DNA of 64,000 nt from Micromonospora thermarum (GTDB lineage: Bacteria > Actinomycetota > Actinomycetes > Mycobacteriales > Micromonosporaceae), in contig NZ_JAATEO010000005.1 of NCBI RefSeq assembly GCF_012034245.1, forward strand, positions 124,001 through 188,000. The letters run 5' to 3'. The notes beneath the pieces were generated by a model, which was not told where the DNA came from, searched no databases, and saw only the letters and a list, made by a program, of their open reading frames with translations. Numbering within the stretch: the first letter of the stretch is position 1; every line of letters starts with the position of its first letter. Both the position numbers and the translations under genes were made by a program. Of the stretch, positions 36,837 through 47,326 are shown piece by piece.

Positions 36837-37835
<999 letters not shown>

Positions 37836-37847
37836 CCGCCGGTCCGA

Positions 37848-37898
37848 GACGCGTGGGTGGTTCCGAGGTTCCCGCGACCCGGGGAACCCCCACGCGTC
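37848..37898. terminator. Strong bidirectional terminator hairpin
   Basis: GACGCGTGGG and GGTTCC pair with GGAACC and CCCACGCGTC, a 16-bp stem with a single bulged T, between the convergent sigma-factor and permease genes. The right arm overlaps the permease stop codon. Confidence 0.65.
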
Positions 37899-38796
37899 AG
37901 CCCTTCTCCGCGCCCTCGGAGGCGTCCCGGACGAAGTAGCGCTGGAAGATCACGAAGATGACCGCCACCGGGATGGTGGCGAGCAGCGCGGCGCCGAGCT
38001 TGAGCGGATACTGCGTGCCCTTGCCGAGCGAGCCGCTGACCAGGTCGGCCAGGCCGCGCGGCAGGGTGAACAGGTCCGGGTCCTGCACCGACACCAGGCT
38101 GTGCGGGAACTCGTTCCACGAGCCCTGGAAGGACAGGATCGTCAGCGTGATGAGCGCGGGCTTCGCCATCGGCAGCACCACCGACCAGAAGGTACGGAAG
38201 ACACCGGCTCCGTCGATCCGGGCGGCCTCCTCCACGCTGACCGGGACGGACTCGAAGAACTGTTTCATGATGAAGATGCCGGCCGCGTCGGCGAGCAGCG
38301 GCACGACCAGCCCGGTGTAGCTGTTGTAGATGCCCAACTGGTTGAGCACCAGGAACTTGGGGATCAGCAGCACGACGGGCGGCACCGCCATCACCGCGAC
38401 GACCGCGGCGAAGAGCCACCGCCGCCCGTGGAAGCGGAGCCGGGCCAGGGCGTACCCGGCGAGGGAGTCGAAGAACACCCGCCCGAGCGTGACCAGCACG
38501 GTCACCAGCAACGAGTTGCCCAGCCAGAGCGGGAAGTTGGTACCGGCGAAGATCCGTTCGAAACCGGCCAGCACCAGCGGGTCGGGGATCGGCGAGAGCG
38601 GGTTGGCCGCCGCGTCCGGCTCGGTCTTGAGCGAGTTGCCGATCTGGATCACGAACGGGTAGATGAAGACCAGCCCGAAGAAGATCAGGACGGCGTACCC
38701 GAGGACGCGGCTGGCCAGCGCGCGGCCGTCGCGGGCGCGACGGCCGCCGACGGGCGCGGGCGCCGCCGCTGCGGATCGGTCGGTCAGGGTGGTCAC
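37897..38796 (-). CDS. Carbohydrate ABC transporter permease (MalG type)
   Basis: A 299-aa inner-membrane permease with six helices. The EAA loop that docks the ATPase reads EEAARIDGAGVFRTFWSVVL (about 200-219). MKQFFESVPVSVEEAARIDG and GSWNEFPHSLVSV are typical of the MalG branch. The GTG at 38796 overlaps the stop of the upstream permease (GTGA), so the pair is coupled. It is the last gene of a lacI-binding protein-permease-permease unit and is closed by a strong terminator. Confidence 0.93.
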   Translation of the reverse strand: MTTLTDRSAAAAPAPVGGRRARDGRALASRVLGYAVLIFFGLVFIYPFVIQIGNSLKTEPDAAANPLSPIPDPLVLAGFERIFAGTNFPLWLGNSLLVTVLVTLGRVFFDSLAGYALARLRFHGRRWLFAAVVAVMAVPPVVLLIPKFLVLNQLGIYNSYTGLVVPLLADAAGIFIMKQFFESVPVSVEEAARIDGAGVFRTFWSVVLPMAKPALITLTILSFQGSWNEFPHSLVSVQDPDLFTLPRGLADLVSGSLGKGTQYPLKLGAALLATIPVAVIFVIFQRYFVRDASEGAEKG

Positions 38797-39914
38797 GGCC
38801 GGCCTCCCCGGCGTACGGCCCGACGCCACGACCGGCGCCCGTCGGCGTCCCGGTCGGCCATGATCCGGCGCTGGACCAGGGTGAGCACGATGATGATCAG
38901 GAACAGCACGAACGAGATCGCCGCGCCGGAGCCGTAGTCGAAGTCCCGGAAGGCGGTGCGGTACGACAGGTAGGCCGGCGTGAGGGTGGTCTTGGCCGGG
39001 TCGCCCTGGCTCATGACGTACACCTGGTCGAAGACCTGCCAGGACCCGATCAGGCCGAGGGTGAGCACCAGGAACGTGGTCGGCTTGATCAGCGGCAGGG
39101 TGACGTGCCGGAACCGCTGCCAGCGCGAGGCGCCGTCGATCGTGCTCGCTTCGTCCAGGACGACCGGGACCTGCTGCAGCGCGGCCAGGAACATCAGCAT
39201 GAAGGTGCCGGAGGTGGTCCACACGACCAGCGCGATGATGGACATCATTGCCACGCTCGGGCCGGAGAGCCAGTCCCACCAGCTCAGCCCGAACGGACCG
39301 CCCTCGGCCAGGGCGGCGGGCGGACTGTCCACGCCGACCGCACCCAACACCAGGTGCAGGACCCCCCGGGGGTCGGCGAACCACTGCGGCCCGTCGATCC
39401 CGAAGAGCCGGAGCAGGCCGTTGACGGCTCCGGAGTTGGCGAAGAGGAAGAGGAAGACGACGCTGATCGCGACCGAGCTGGTGACCGACGGGAAGTAGAA
39501 GGCGCTACGGAAGAAGCTCTTCCCCTTGAGCAGCCGGTTGTTGACGACCAGCGCGAGGCCGAGCGCCAGAACGGTCTGCGCCGGCACCACGAGCGCCACG
39601 TAGTAGATGTTGTTGCGGATGCTGGTCATGAAGTCGCGGCGGTCCAGCCCGTCCTCGGTGAAGAGCCGGGTGTAGTTCTCGGCACCGACGACCGGCACCT
39701 CCGAGGTGAACGGGCTGCCCTGCCCGTTCCAGTCGGTGAGGCTCACCCAGAACGCCATCAGGATCGGCAGCAGCATGAACAGCCCGAGGATGACGATGAC
39801 CGGCGCGACGAAGAGCCAGCCGGCGGCGTTCTCGTTTCCCCGCACTCCCCGGCCACCGCGACGCGGCGGTCGGGCGGTCGCGGTGGCCGGGGCGGCCACG
39901 GCGTCGATCGCCAT
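38793..39914 (-). CDS. Carbohydrate ABC transporter permease (MalF type)
   Basis: A 373-aa permease of the MalF/UgpA branch. It starts with a basic cytoplasmic tail and six helices follow, from WLFVAPVIVILGLFMLLPIL. The EAA loop is DEASTIDGASRWQRFRHVTL (about 258-277). Partner of the MalG-type permease, with which it overlaps by 4 nt. A 13-bp stem-loop lies between this gene and the binding-protein gene. No ATPase gene is present nearby; as in many actinomycetes a shared MsiK-type ATPase probably powers it. Confidence 0.93.
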   Translation of the reverse strand: MAIDAVAAPATATARPPRRGGRGVRGNENAAGWLFVAPVIVILGLFMLLPILMAFWVSLTDWNGQGSPFTSEVPVVGAENYTRLFTEDGLDRRDFMTSIRNNIYYVALVVPAQTVLALGLALVVNNRLLKGKSFFRSAFYFPSVTSSVAISVVFLFLFANSGAVNGLLRLFGIDGPQWFADPRGVLHLVLGAVGVDSPPAALAEGGPFGLSWWDWLSGPSVAMMSIIALVVWTTSGTFMLMFLAALQQVPVVLDEASTIDGASRWQRFRHVTLPLIKPTTFLVLTLGLIGSWQVFDQVYVMSQGDPAKTTLTPAYLSYRTAFRDFDYGSGAAISFVLFLIIIVLTLVQRRIMADRDADGRRSWRRAVRRGGRP

Positions 39915-39943
39915 GTCCCCTCCTTCCTCCGGTCGGAGGTGGA

Positions 39944-39977
39944 AGGAAGGGCCCCTGTCGCCCGAGGGGCCCTTCCT
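39944..39977 (-). promoter_or_regulatory. Intercistronic stem-loop in the sugar-transport operon
   Basis: AGGAAGGGCCCCT and AGGGGCCCTTCCT form a perfect 13-bp stem with an 8-nt loop, starting 6 nt after the binding-protein stop. Stem-loops here are known in ABC operons to protect the upstream mRNA and reduce read-through, giving more binding protein than permease. Confidence 0.55.
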
Positions 39978-39983
39978 CGCACC

Positions 39984-41231
39984 TCAGCCGCCCAGGGCCG
40001 CCTTGGCGTTCTTGTCGAAGTTGGCCAGGATGGTCTTCGGGTCGCCGCCCGCCAGGCCCTGCAGGCTCGCCTCCAGGTCCTGCAGGACGCTGTCCATCTT
40101 CGGCGCGTTCACCGGGCCCTGGGCGTACGCGGCGCCGTCGATGAAGGGCTTGTCCGCCGGGAAGGCACTGGTGTACTGGTCACGGACCGACTGGCGGGAC
40201 GGCATCACGCCGAACGCCGTCGCGAAGGCCATCTGCTGCTCGCCCGAGGTCATGGCCTCGACGAACTTGATCGCCTGGTCCTTGTACTTCGACTTCGCCG
40301 CGATCCCCCAGCACTGGGTGAAGGAGAGGGTGCCCTTGCCCTTCGGGCCGGCGGGCAGCTCGACGACCTTGTACTTCACGTTCGGGAAGTCGTTCTTGAG
40401 GGCACCCTTGATCCAGTTGCCCTCGATGGTCATCACGGCCGCGCCCTTGCCGAACGCCTCACCGGACCAGCCCGCGTCGAGCTGCTTCGGGAAGCGGGCC
40501 AGGCCCTCGGTGACCAGCGACTTGACGTACGTCAGGGCGGCGACGTTCTCCGCGGTGTCGGCCGCGGGCTGCTTGCCGTCCTCGCTGAGCAGCCAGCCGC
40601 CGTTCTGCACCAGGAACGCGCCGATGCGGTCGCGGGTGTCACCGAGCGCGAGCGGCACCATCCCCTTGGCCTTGATCGTGCGGGAGGTGGCGGTGAGCTG
40701 GTCCCAGGTCGTCGGGACGTCGGCGTCGGTCAGGCCGGCCTTCGTCCACAGGTCGGTGTTGATCTGGAGGGCCAGGGTGGAGAAGTCCTTCGGGGCACAG
40801 TAGAGCTTGCTGTCGTAGGTGAACGTGGTGCGCAGGCTCTCGTAGAAGTCCCCGGTGTTGCTGATCTTGTCACCGTACGGTTCGAGGGCTCCGACGCTGG
40901 CGTAGTCGGCGAACCGCGCCGCGTCGACGTAGAACACGTCCGGCGGGGTGCCGCCGGCGAGGGCCTGCCCGAGCTGCTGGGTGAGGTCCTGGGCGGGGGT
41001 GACCGTCGCCTGGTTGCCCGAGGACGACGCCCACTTGGCGGCGGCATCCTGCACGGCCTTGGTCTCGGCGTCGCCGGAGGAGCCGATCAGGATCTGGAGG
41101 CTGGCCGGGCCGCTGGACTGCGTGGCGTCGCCGGAGCTGTCGTCGAAACCGCTGCCGCACGCGGCGGAACCGAGGAGGGCGGCGGCGGTGAGGCCGGCCA
41201 GCGCCGCCCGGGTGAGGGAGCGAGGTGCCAT
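39984..41231 (-). CDS. Sugar-binding lipoprotein of ABC transporter
   Basis: A 415-aa extracellular solute-binding protein. A lipoprotein signal peptide ends in LGSAACGSG (Cys about 25). The mature protein follows the MalE-like family: LQILIGSSGDAETKAVQDAA, GTPPDVFYVDAARFADYAS, DLWTKAGLTDADVPTTWDQL and AAVMTIEGNWIKGALK. ATG at 41231 with AGGAGA upstream; longer frames upstream are open only by composition. The ligand is probably an alpha-glucan or maltodextrin, judging from the linked debranching-type enzyme; that is inference. Confidence 0.92.
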   Translation of the reverse strand: MAPRSLTRAALAGLTAAALLGSAACGSGFDDSSGDATQSSGPASLQILIGSSGDAETKAVQDAAAKWASSSGNQATVTPAQDLTQQLGQALAGGTPPDVFYVDAARFADYASVGALEPYGDKISNTGDFYESLRTTFTYDSKLYCAPKDFSTLALQINTDLWTKAGLTDADVPTTWDQLTATSRTIKAKGMVPLALGDTRDRIGAFLVQNGGWLLSEDGKQPAADTAENVAALTYVKSLVTEGLARFPKQLDAGWSGEAFGKGAAVMTIEGNWIKGALKNDFPNVKYKVVELPAGPKGKGTLSFTQCWGIAAKSKYKDQAIKFVEAMTSGEQQMAFATAFGVMPSRQSVRDQYTSAFPADKPFIDGAAYAQGPVNAPKMDSVLQDLEASLQGLAGGDPKTILANFDKNAKAALGG

Positions 41232-41257
41232 CGGATTCTCCTGTGGGGGACGGGGGA

Positions 41258-42247
41258 TCATGCGGTGTGGCGCCGCACCAGCGAGGGCCGGAGCAGCACC
41301 TGGTCGGTGGTGCGGTGAGGACCGTCGAGGACGGCGGTGAGCAGGTCGACACAGCGGGCGGCCGCCTCGCCGAGGGGTTGGCTGACGCTGGTGAGGCCGA
41401 CCGCGGCGGCGACCGGAGTGTCGTCGAAGCCGATCACCGCCACGTACGGGGCGTCGGCGCGGACGGCCTGGAGGGCACCCAGGGCGAGCGAGTCGCTGGC
41501 GCACAGCAGCGCGGTCGGCGCCGCCTCGGCGAGGAGTCCACGCGCGTGGCGTTCGCCCTCGGCGATGCCGTCCACCGCCTCCCGGTCCAACCCGGCCACG
41601 TCCACGCCGGCGGCGGCGAGGGTGCGCCGCCAGCCCGCGCGCCGGTCGTCGCCGACGCCGGAGCCGGCCGGCCAGCCGATGAAGCCGATCCGCCGGTGGC
41701 CGGCGGCGAGCAGGTGGGCGGTGGCCTCGGCCGTGCCGGACGCACCGTCGACGTCGACCCAGGGGTGCGCGTCGGGCGCGTCCCACGGCCGGCCGAAGGT
41801 CACGAACGGCACCCCGCGCCGCGCGAGCCACGCCGTCCGCGGGTCGCCGTGGTCGGTGCCGGTGAGCACGAAGGCGTCGAGGTCGTACGCCCCGAGCAGG
41901 TCGTCGTACGTCGCGATCTCGCGGTCGGTGTCGGTGGCGGTGTAGAGCATGACCCGGTATCCGGCCGCCTCGGCGGCCTCGGTGAGGCCGTGCAGGAACC
42001 GGTCGAGCACCGAGCCGTTGATCCCGTCCCGGGTGGGCTCGATGCGGGCCGCGATCAGCCGGGACCGGCCGGTCCGCATCTGGCGGGCGGCCTGGTTGGC
42101 CCGGTAACCGAGCGCGTCGATGGCCTCCTGCACCCGGAGCCGGGTCTCCTCGCGCACGATGTGCGGCGCGTTGAGCACGTTGGACACCGTCTGCCGGCTG
42201 ACCCGGGCGTGCCGCGCCACCGTCGCGATGGTCACCTTTTCGGCCAC
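41258..42247 (-). CDS. LacI-family transcriptional regulator
   Basis: A 329-aa repressor. The N-terminal LacI helix-turn-helix is VTIATVARHARVSRQTVSNV then LNAPHIVREETRLRVQEAI, with the hinge ALGYRANQAARQMRTGRSR. A periplasmic-binding-protein-like sugar sensor domain follows (VAVIGFDDTPVAAAVGLTSV near the end). The GTG at 42247 has GAGAGGG upstream. It heads the transport operon (26 bp before the binding protein) and is divergent from the debranching-type enzyme; a 14-bp dyad in between is the likely operator, so it probably controls itself, uptake and the enzyme. Confidence 0.93.
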   Translation of the reverse strand: MAEKVTIATVARHARVSRQTVSNVLNAPHIVREETRLRVQEAIDALGYRANQAARQMRTGRSRLIAARIEPTRDGINGSVLDRFLHGLTEAAEAAGYRVMLYTATDTDREIATYDDLLGAYDLDAFVLTGTDHGDPRTAWLARRGVPFVTFGRPWDAPDAHPWVDVDGASGTAEATAHLLAAGHRRIGFIGWPAGSGVGDDRRAGWRRTLAAAGVDVAGLDREAVDGIAEGERHARGLLAEAAPTALLCASDSLALGALQAVRADAPYVAVIGFDDTPVAAAVGLTSVSQPLGEAAARCVDLLTAVLDGPHRTTDQVLLRPSLVRRHTA

Positions 42248-42265
42248 TTGGTCCCTCTCGCGGTC

Positions 42266-42307
42266 TTGAACGATCCAATTTGGATAGGGCAGGATTGGAT
42301 CGTTCAA
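42266..42307. promoter_or_regulatory. LacI operator dyad between divergent sugar genes
   Basis: TTGAACGATCCAAT (42266-42279) and its exact reverse complement ATTGGATCGTTCAA (42294-42307) are separated by 14 bp. Each 14-bp arm itself has a central CG, like LacI-family half-palindromes. The site starts 19 nt upstream of the lacI start and lies in the most AT-rich part of the intergenic region. Confidence 0.7.
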
Positions 42308-42394
42308 GTTGCTGGAATGTTTCGCACTCTGCACCGCCTGGGGACGGTCTGTCAAGACATCCGCGCCCCGCCGAGAAGGATCTGGAGCCGCATC

Positions 42395-44521
42395 GTGACC
42401 GAACGCCACCTGCAACCCCTGCTGCACGATCTGGTGGGGGTCGTGCTCGCCCCGACCAGCGCGCTGGGGGACGCGGCCGGGCAGATCCGCCCGACCGGCG
42501 TCCAGGGCGTGTTCCACGCCGACGCCCGGGTGCTCAGCCGCGCCGAGCTGCGCGTCGACGGTCGTGAGCCGGAGGCGCTGACGCGCGGGGCGGCGGGCCC
42601 GCACGGGGCACGGTTCGTCGGCCTCGCCCGCTGGCTGGGCGACCCGGGTCCCGACCCGACCGTACGTGTGGAGCGCACCCGCCACCTGCACCCCGGCGGC
42701 CTGACCGAGGAGGTACGGCTCGTCTCCACCGCGTCGGAGCCGGTCCGCGCCACGGTCGACGTCGACCTGGCGTGCGACCTGGCGCCGATCGAAGTGGTCA
42801 AGTCCGGTGGCGCGACCGCACCGGTCGCGGCGGAGGTCGGTGCCGCCGGCGGTCTCACCTGGTCCGGCGACGGCGTCACGGTCCACCTCAGCGCCGAGGG
42901 CGCCGAGGTGCGCGCCGACCGGGCCGAGGCGCCGGCCCTGCGCTGGCCGGTGGAGCTGCCGCCCCGCGGCACCGCCACCCTGCGCTGGCGGCTCACCGTC
43001 TCGGACCCGCGCGCGGTCGTGGCGAACCCGGCGGCCGAGCGGTCCTGGGCCGACCCACGGGTCCGCGCCGACGACCGCCGGCTGACCCGGCTGCTCGACC
43101 GGTCCCTCGCCGACCTGCGCGGGCTGCGCCTGGCCGACCCGGACGCCCCACAGGACGTCTTCGTCGGCGCGGGCGTGCCCTGGTTCCTCACCCTCTTCGG
43201 CCGCGACAGCCTCTGGGCCGCGCGGATGATGCTGCCGCTCGGCACCGACCTCGCCGCCGGGACGCTGCGGGTGCTGGCCCGCCGGCAGGGCACCCGCCTC
43301 GACCCCGCCACCGGCGAGGCGCCCGGCAAGATCCTGCACGAGCTACGGCGGCACGAGTTCGCGCTGGCCGGCGAGGGCCTGCGGCTACCGCCGGCGTACT
43401 ACGGCACGGTCGACGCGACCATGCTCTGGGTCTGCCTGCTGCACGACGCGTGGCGCTGGGGACTGCCCGCCGACCAGGTCGCGCCCCTGCTGCCCCACCT
43501 GGAGGCGGCGCTGGGCTGGCTCGCCGACCACGCGGACGCCGACGGCGACGGCCTGATCGAGTACGTCGACACCACCGGGCACGGCCTGTCGAACCAGGGC
43601 TGGAAGGACTCCGGGGACGCGGTCCGCTTCCGCGACGGCCGCCTCGCGACCGCGCCGATCGTGCTCGCCGAGGTGCAGGGGTACGCGTACGAGGCGGCAA
43701 TCAATGGAGCCGCCCTGCTGGACGCCTTCGGCCGTCCCGGCGCCGACCGCTGGCGCGCGTACGCCGACCGGCTCGCCGAGCGGTTCCGCGCCACGTTCTG
43801 GGTGGACGGCCCGTACGGGCCGCAGCCCGCCCTCGCGCTGGACCGGGACAAGCGCCCGGTCGACTCGCTGACCAGCAACATCGGCCACCTGCTCGGCACC
43901 GGCCTGCTCGCCGCCACCGAGGAGGCTCAGGTGGCCCGCCTCCTCACCACCGACGCGATGACCGGCGGATTCGGGCTGCGCACCATGTCCACCGACGACA
44001 CCGGGTTCAGCCCGCTGTCGTACCACTGCGGCTCGATCTGGACCCACGACACGGCGATCGTCCTCGCCGGGCTGGCCCGGGCCGGCTTCCGGCAGGCCGC
44101 TCTCGGCCTCGCCGACGGCCTGCTCGCGGCGGCCGAGGCGTTCGACTACCGGCTCCCCGAGCTGTACGGCGGCGACGACCGCAGCCTCCTCGGGCGTCCG
44201 GTGCCCTACCCGGCGGCCTGCCACCCGCAGGCGTGGTCGGCGGCGGCCGCCGTGCTGCTGCTCCAGGCGGCCACGGGCGTCTATCCGGACGTGCCGGCCG
44301 GGACGGTGCACCTCGCCCCGCTGGCCGGCGCCGACCTGGGCGCGGTCTCCGCCGCCGGCCTGCGCGTCGCCGGCCGTCCGGTCACCGTCGCGATCGACCG
44401 GGCGGGCGCGGCCTCGGTCACCGGCCTGCCGGCGGGCTTCCAGCTGACCGGCCCGGCCGTCTCCGCGCCGATCCCCGTTCCCCGCTCGGCGGTCGCGGAC
44501 GCCACCTCGGACGTCAGCTGA
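42395..44521 (+). CDS. Glycogen-debranching / amylo-alpha-1,6-glucosidase-like glycoside hydrolase
   Basis: A 708-aa cytosolic protein of the 'glycogen debranching N-terminal domain' type: a beta-rich N-terminal domain (about 1-225, VGVVLAPTSALGDAAGQIRP, ARVLSRAELRVDGREPEAL) and an (alpha/alpha)6 catalytic barrel (about 245-640). Barrel markers are GVPWFLTLFGRDSLWAARMM, the probable acid in GLSNQGWKDSGDAVRF, YEAAINGAALLDAF and PLSYHCGSIWTHDTAIVLAG. GTG at 42395 with GGAG upstream. It sits across an operator from lacI and the sugar ABC operon, so probably degrades the imported oligosaccharide. Exact linkage specificity cannot be told. Confidence 0.83.
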   Translation: MTERHLQPLLHDLVGVVLAPTSALGDAAGQIRPTGVQGVFHADARVLSRAELRVDGREPEALTRGAAGPHGARFVGLARWLGDPGPDPTVRVERTRHLHPGGLTEEVRLVSTASEPVRATVDVDLACDLAPIEVVKSGGATAPVAAEVGAAGGLTWSGDGVTVHLSAEGAEVRADRAEAPALRWPVELPPRGTATLRWRLTVSDPRAVVANPAAERSWADPRVRADDRRLTRLLDRSLADLRGLRLADPDAPQDVFVGAGVPWFLTLFGRDSLWAARMMLPLGTDLAAGTLRVLARRQGTRLDPATGEAPGKILHELRRHEFALAGEGLRLPPAYYGTVDATMLWVCLLHDAWRWGLPADQVAPLLPHLEAALGWLADHADADGDGLIEYVDTTGHGLSNQGWKDSGDAVRFRDGRLATAPIVLAEVQGYAYEAAINGAALLDAFGRPGADRWRAYADRLAERFRATFWVDGPYGPQPALALDRDKRPVDSLTSNIGHLLGTGLLAATEEAQVARLLTTDAMTGGFGLRTMSTDDTGFSPLSYHCGSIWTHDTAIVLAGLARAGFRQAALGLADGLLAAAEAFDYRLPELYGGDDRSLLGRPVPYPAACHPQAWSAAAAVLLLQAATGVYPDVPAGTVHLAPLAGADLGAVSAAGLRVAGRPVTVAIDRAGAASVTGLPAGFQLTGPAVSAPIPVPRSAVADATSDVS

Positions 44522-44538
44522 GCCCGACGACGCGCGGC

Positions 44539-45015
44539 TCAGGCGAGGGTGACCAGTTCGACGACGATCTCGTCGTCCTCCGTCGCGCCGGTCGGGGCGA
44601 AGCCGAGGCTGGTGTAGAGGCGGGCGGCGACGGCGTTGTCCGGGTGGTACGACAGCCGCACCGGGTTCCCGCCGCCCTCCCCGGCCAGCCACTGCGCGAG
44701 GGTCGCCACGGCGGCCCGGCCGACGCCGTGGTCCTGCTCGGCCGCGTCGACCAGCATGCCGCCGATCCACCGGGAGCCGTCGTCGTCCACACCCCACATC
44801 ACGTGGCCGACGACGGTCTCGTCCGCGTACACCGCGAGCGAGGTCCACACGTCGGTGCGGTCGGTCAGCAGCAGGTAGCGGGCGGCGAGGGCGGGCACCC
44901 AGGCGCGCTGGTCGTCGCGTGGGGCGACGTCCGCCACCGCACGCCAGTTGTCGTCGTCCACCGGGCGCAGGGTGACCCGGCGGCCGAGCCGGTCGTGGAG
45001 GTGGGAGTCGATCAC
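44539..45015 (-). CDS. GNAT-family N-acetyltransferase
   Basis: A 158-aa protein with the GNAT core: SLAVYADETVVGHVMWGVDD, the acetyl-CoA loop MLVDAAEQDHGVGRAAVATL (about 87-106) and PDNAVAARLYTSLGFAPTG, the classic C-terminal motif. Similar to spermidine/diamine acetyltransferase-like proteins, but substrate unknown. GTG start at 45015. Its stop lies 17 bp from the convergent debranching-enzyme gene; dapB lies downstream of no common promoter, being 41 bp upstream on the same strand. Confidence 0.87.
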   Translation of the reverse strand: MIDSHLHDRLGRRVTLRPVDDDNWRAVADVAPRDDQRAWVPALAARYLLLTDRTDVWTSLAVYADETVVGHVMWGVDDDGSRWIGGMLVDAAEQDHGVGRAAVATLAQWLAGEGGGNPVRLSYHPDNAVAARLYTSLGFAPTGATEDDEIVVELVTLA

Positions 45016-45056
45016 CCGGGCAGCCTAGAGCGGCCCGGGTGGTCTGACGACCCGTT

Positions 45057-45884
<828 letters not shown>

Positions 45885-47279
45885 TCAGGCGGCGAAGTCG
45901 GACTCGCCGAACGGGCCGACCACGGCCAGTGACATCGGCCGCCCGAGCAGCTCGGCGGCGAGGCCGTTGACGTCGTCGACCGTGACCGCGTCGACCCGGG
46001 CGAGCAGCTCGTCGACGGGCATCAGGTCGCCGTAGAGCAGTTCGCCCTTGGCCAGGCGGCTCATCCGGGAGCCGGTGTCCTCCAGACCCAGCACGAACGA
46101 GCCCTTGCTCATCCCCTTGCCCCGGGCCACCTCCGCCTCGGTCAGCCCGTCGGCGGCCACCCGCGCCAGCTCGGTGCGGGTCAGGTCCAGCACCTCGTCC
46201 ACCTTGCCCGGAGCGCAGCCGGCGTAGACGGCGAACAGGCCGCTGTCGGCGTACTGGCTGGCGTACGAGTAGACCGAGTACGCGAGGCCGCGCTGCTCGC
46301 GGATCTCCTGGAACAGCCGGCTGGACATGCCGCCGCCGAGGACGTTGTTGAGGACGCCGAGGGCGAAGCGGCGGTCGTCCAGCCGGTCGATGCCGGGACA
46401 GCCGAGCACGACGTGCGCCTGCTCGGTCTCCTTCGGCTCGACGAGCGTCGTGGCGGGCTTCATGCGTACCGCCGGGGTGGCGGCCCGGAACGGCGCCGGC
46501 ACCGCCGGGTCGGTGTCCAGCGGGGTGCCGCGCAGCGCCTGGCGGACCAGCTTGACCACCGCGGCGTGGTCGAGGTTGCCGGCCGCGGCGATGACGATGC
46601 GCGGGGCGGTGTAGTGCCGCCGGTAGAAGTTCTGGATCTGCCGCCGGGTCATCGGCGTGACCGTCTCCTCGGTGCCGGAGATCAGCCGGCCCAGCGGGTG
46701 GTCGCCGTAGACGGCCCGGGTGAAGAGGTCGTGGACCTCGTCGCCGGGCTCGTCGTCGTGCATGGCGATCTCTTCGAGGATCACGCCCCGCTCGGTCTCC
46801 ACGTCGGCCGGGGTGAGCACCGAGTCGGCGACGAGGTCGCACATCACGTCGATGGCGAGCGGCAGGTCCTCGTCGAGCACCCGCGCGTAGTAGCAGGTGT
46901 ACTCCTTCGTGGTGAAGGCGTTGGTCTCGCCGCCGACCGCCTCGATCGCCGAGGAGATCTCCAGCGCGCTCCGCTTGTGGGTGCCCTTGAACAGCAGGTG
47001 CTCCAGGAAGTGGGCGGCACCGGCCTGCGGGCCGGTCTCGTCCCGCGACCCGACGGACACCCAGATGCCGAAGGAGACGCTGCGCATCGTCGGGATCGCC
47101 TCGGTGAGCACGCGCAGGCCGCTGGGCAGGACCGTCCGGCGGACGGTCCCGCCCAGCGGGTCGTCGGTGAGCGTCCGGGTCACCGCGCGGGCGCCGCCGG
47201 CACGGCCCCCGGTCGTGCCCCGGAACGCCGCCACCCCCCGTCGATCCGGCGTAAACGGCGCGCTGGCGGCCCGACTCAC
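45885..47279 (-). CDS. M16-family zinc metalloprotease (pitrilysin/YmxG type)
   Basis: A 464-aa processing-peptidase-like enzyme. The inverted zinc motif HFLEH (residues 90-94) is intact in GAAHFLEHLLFKGTHKRS, and the distal Glu is in TERGVILEEIAMHDDEP. The C-terminal M16 domain has GGGMSSRLFQEIREQRGLAY, the usual R/Y substrate-binding stretch. The GTG at 47279 has GGGAG seven bases upstream; the first 32 residues are not conserved-looking, and VTRTLTDDPLGG is an alternative start. It follows pnp by 47 bp, the standard pnp-M16 arrangement of Gram-positive bacteria. Confidence 0.92.
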   Translation of the reverse strand: MSRAASAPFTPDRRGVAAFRGTTGGRAGGARAVTRTLTDDPLGGTVRRTVLPSGLRVLTEAIPTMRSVSFGIWVSVGSRDETGPQAGAAHFLEHLLFKGTHKRSALEISSAIEAVGGETNAFTTKEYTCYYARVLDEDLPLAIDVMCDLVADSVLTPADVETERGVILEEIAMHDDEPGDEVHDLFTRAVYGDHPLGRLISGTEETVTPMTRRQIQNFYRRHYTAPRIVIAAAGNLDHAAVVKLVRQALRGTPLDTDPAVPAPFRAATPAVRMKPATTLVEPKETEQAHVVLGCPGIDRLDDRRFALGVLNNVLGGGMSSRLFQEIREQRGLAYSVYSYASQYADSGLFAVYAGCAPGKVDEVLDLTRTELARVAADGLTEAEVARGKGMSKGSFVLGLEDTGSRMSRLAKGELLYGDLMPVDELLARVDAVTVDDVNGLAAELLGRPMSLAVVGPFGESDFAA

Positions 47280-47326
47280 GTGGTGCTCCCGGTTCGACGA
47301 GGGGTGGGTGGTGCGGTGGTTACCGG

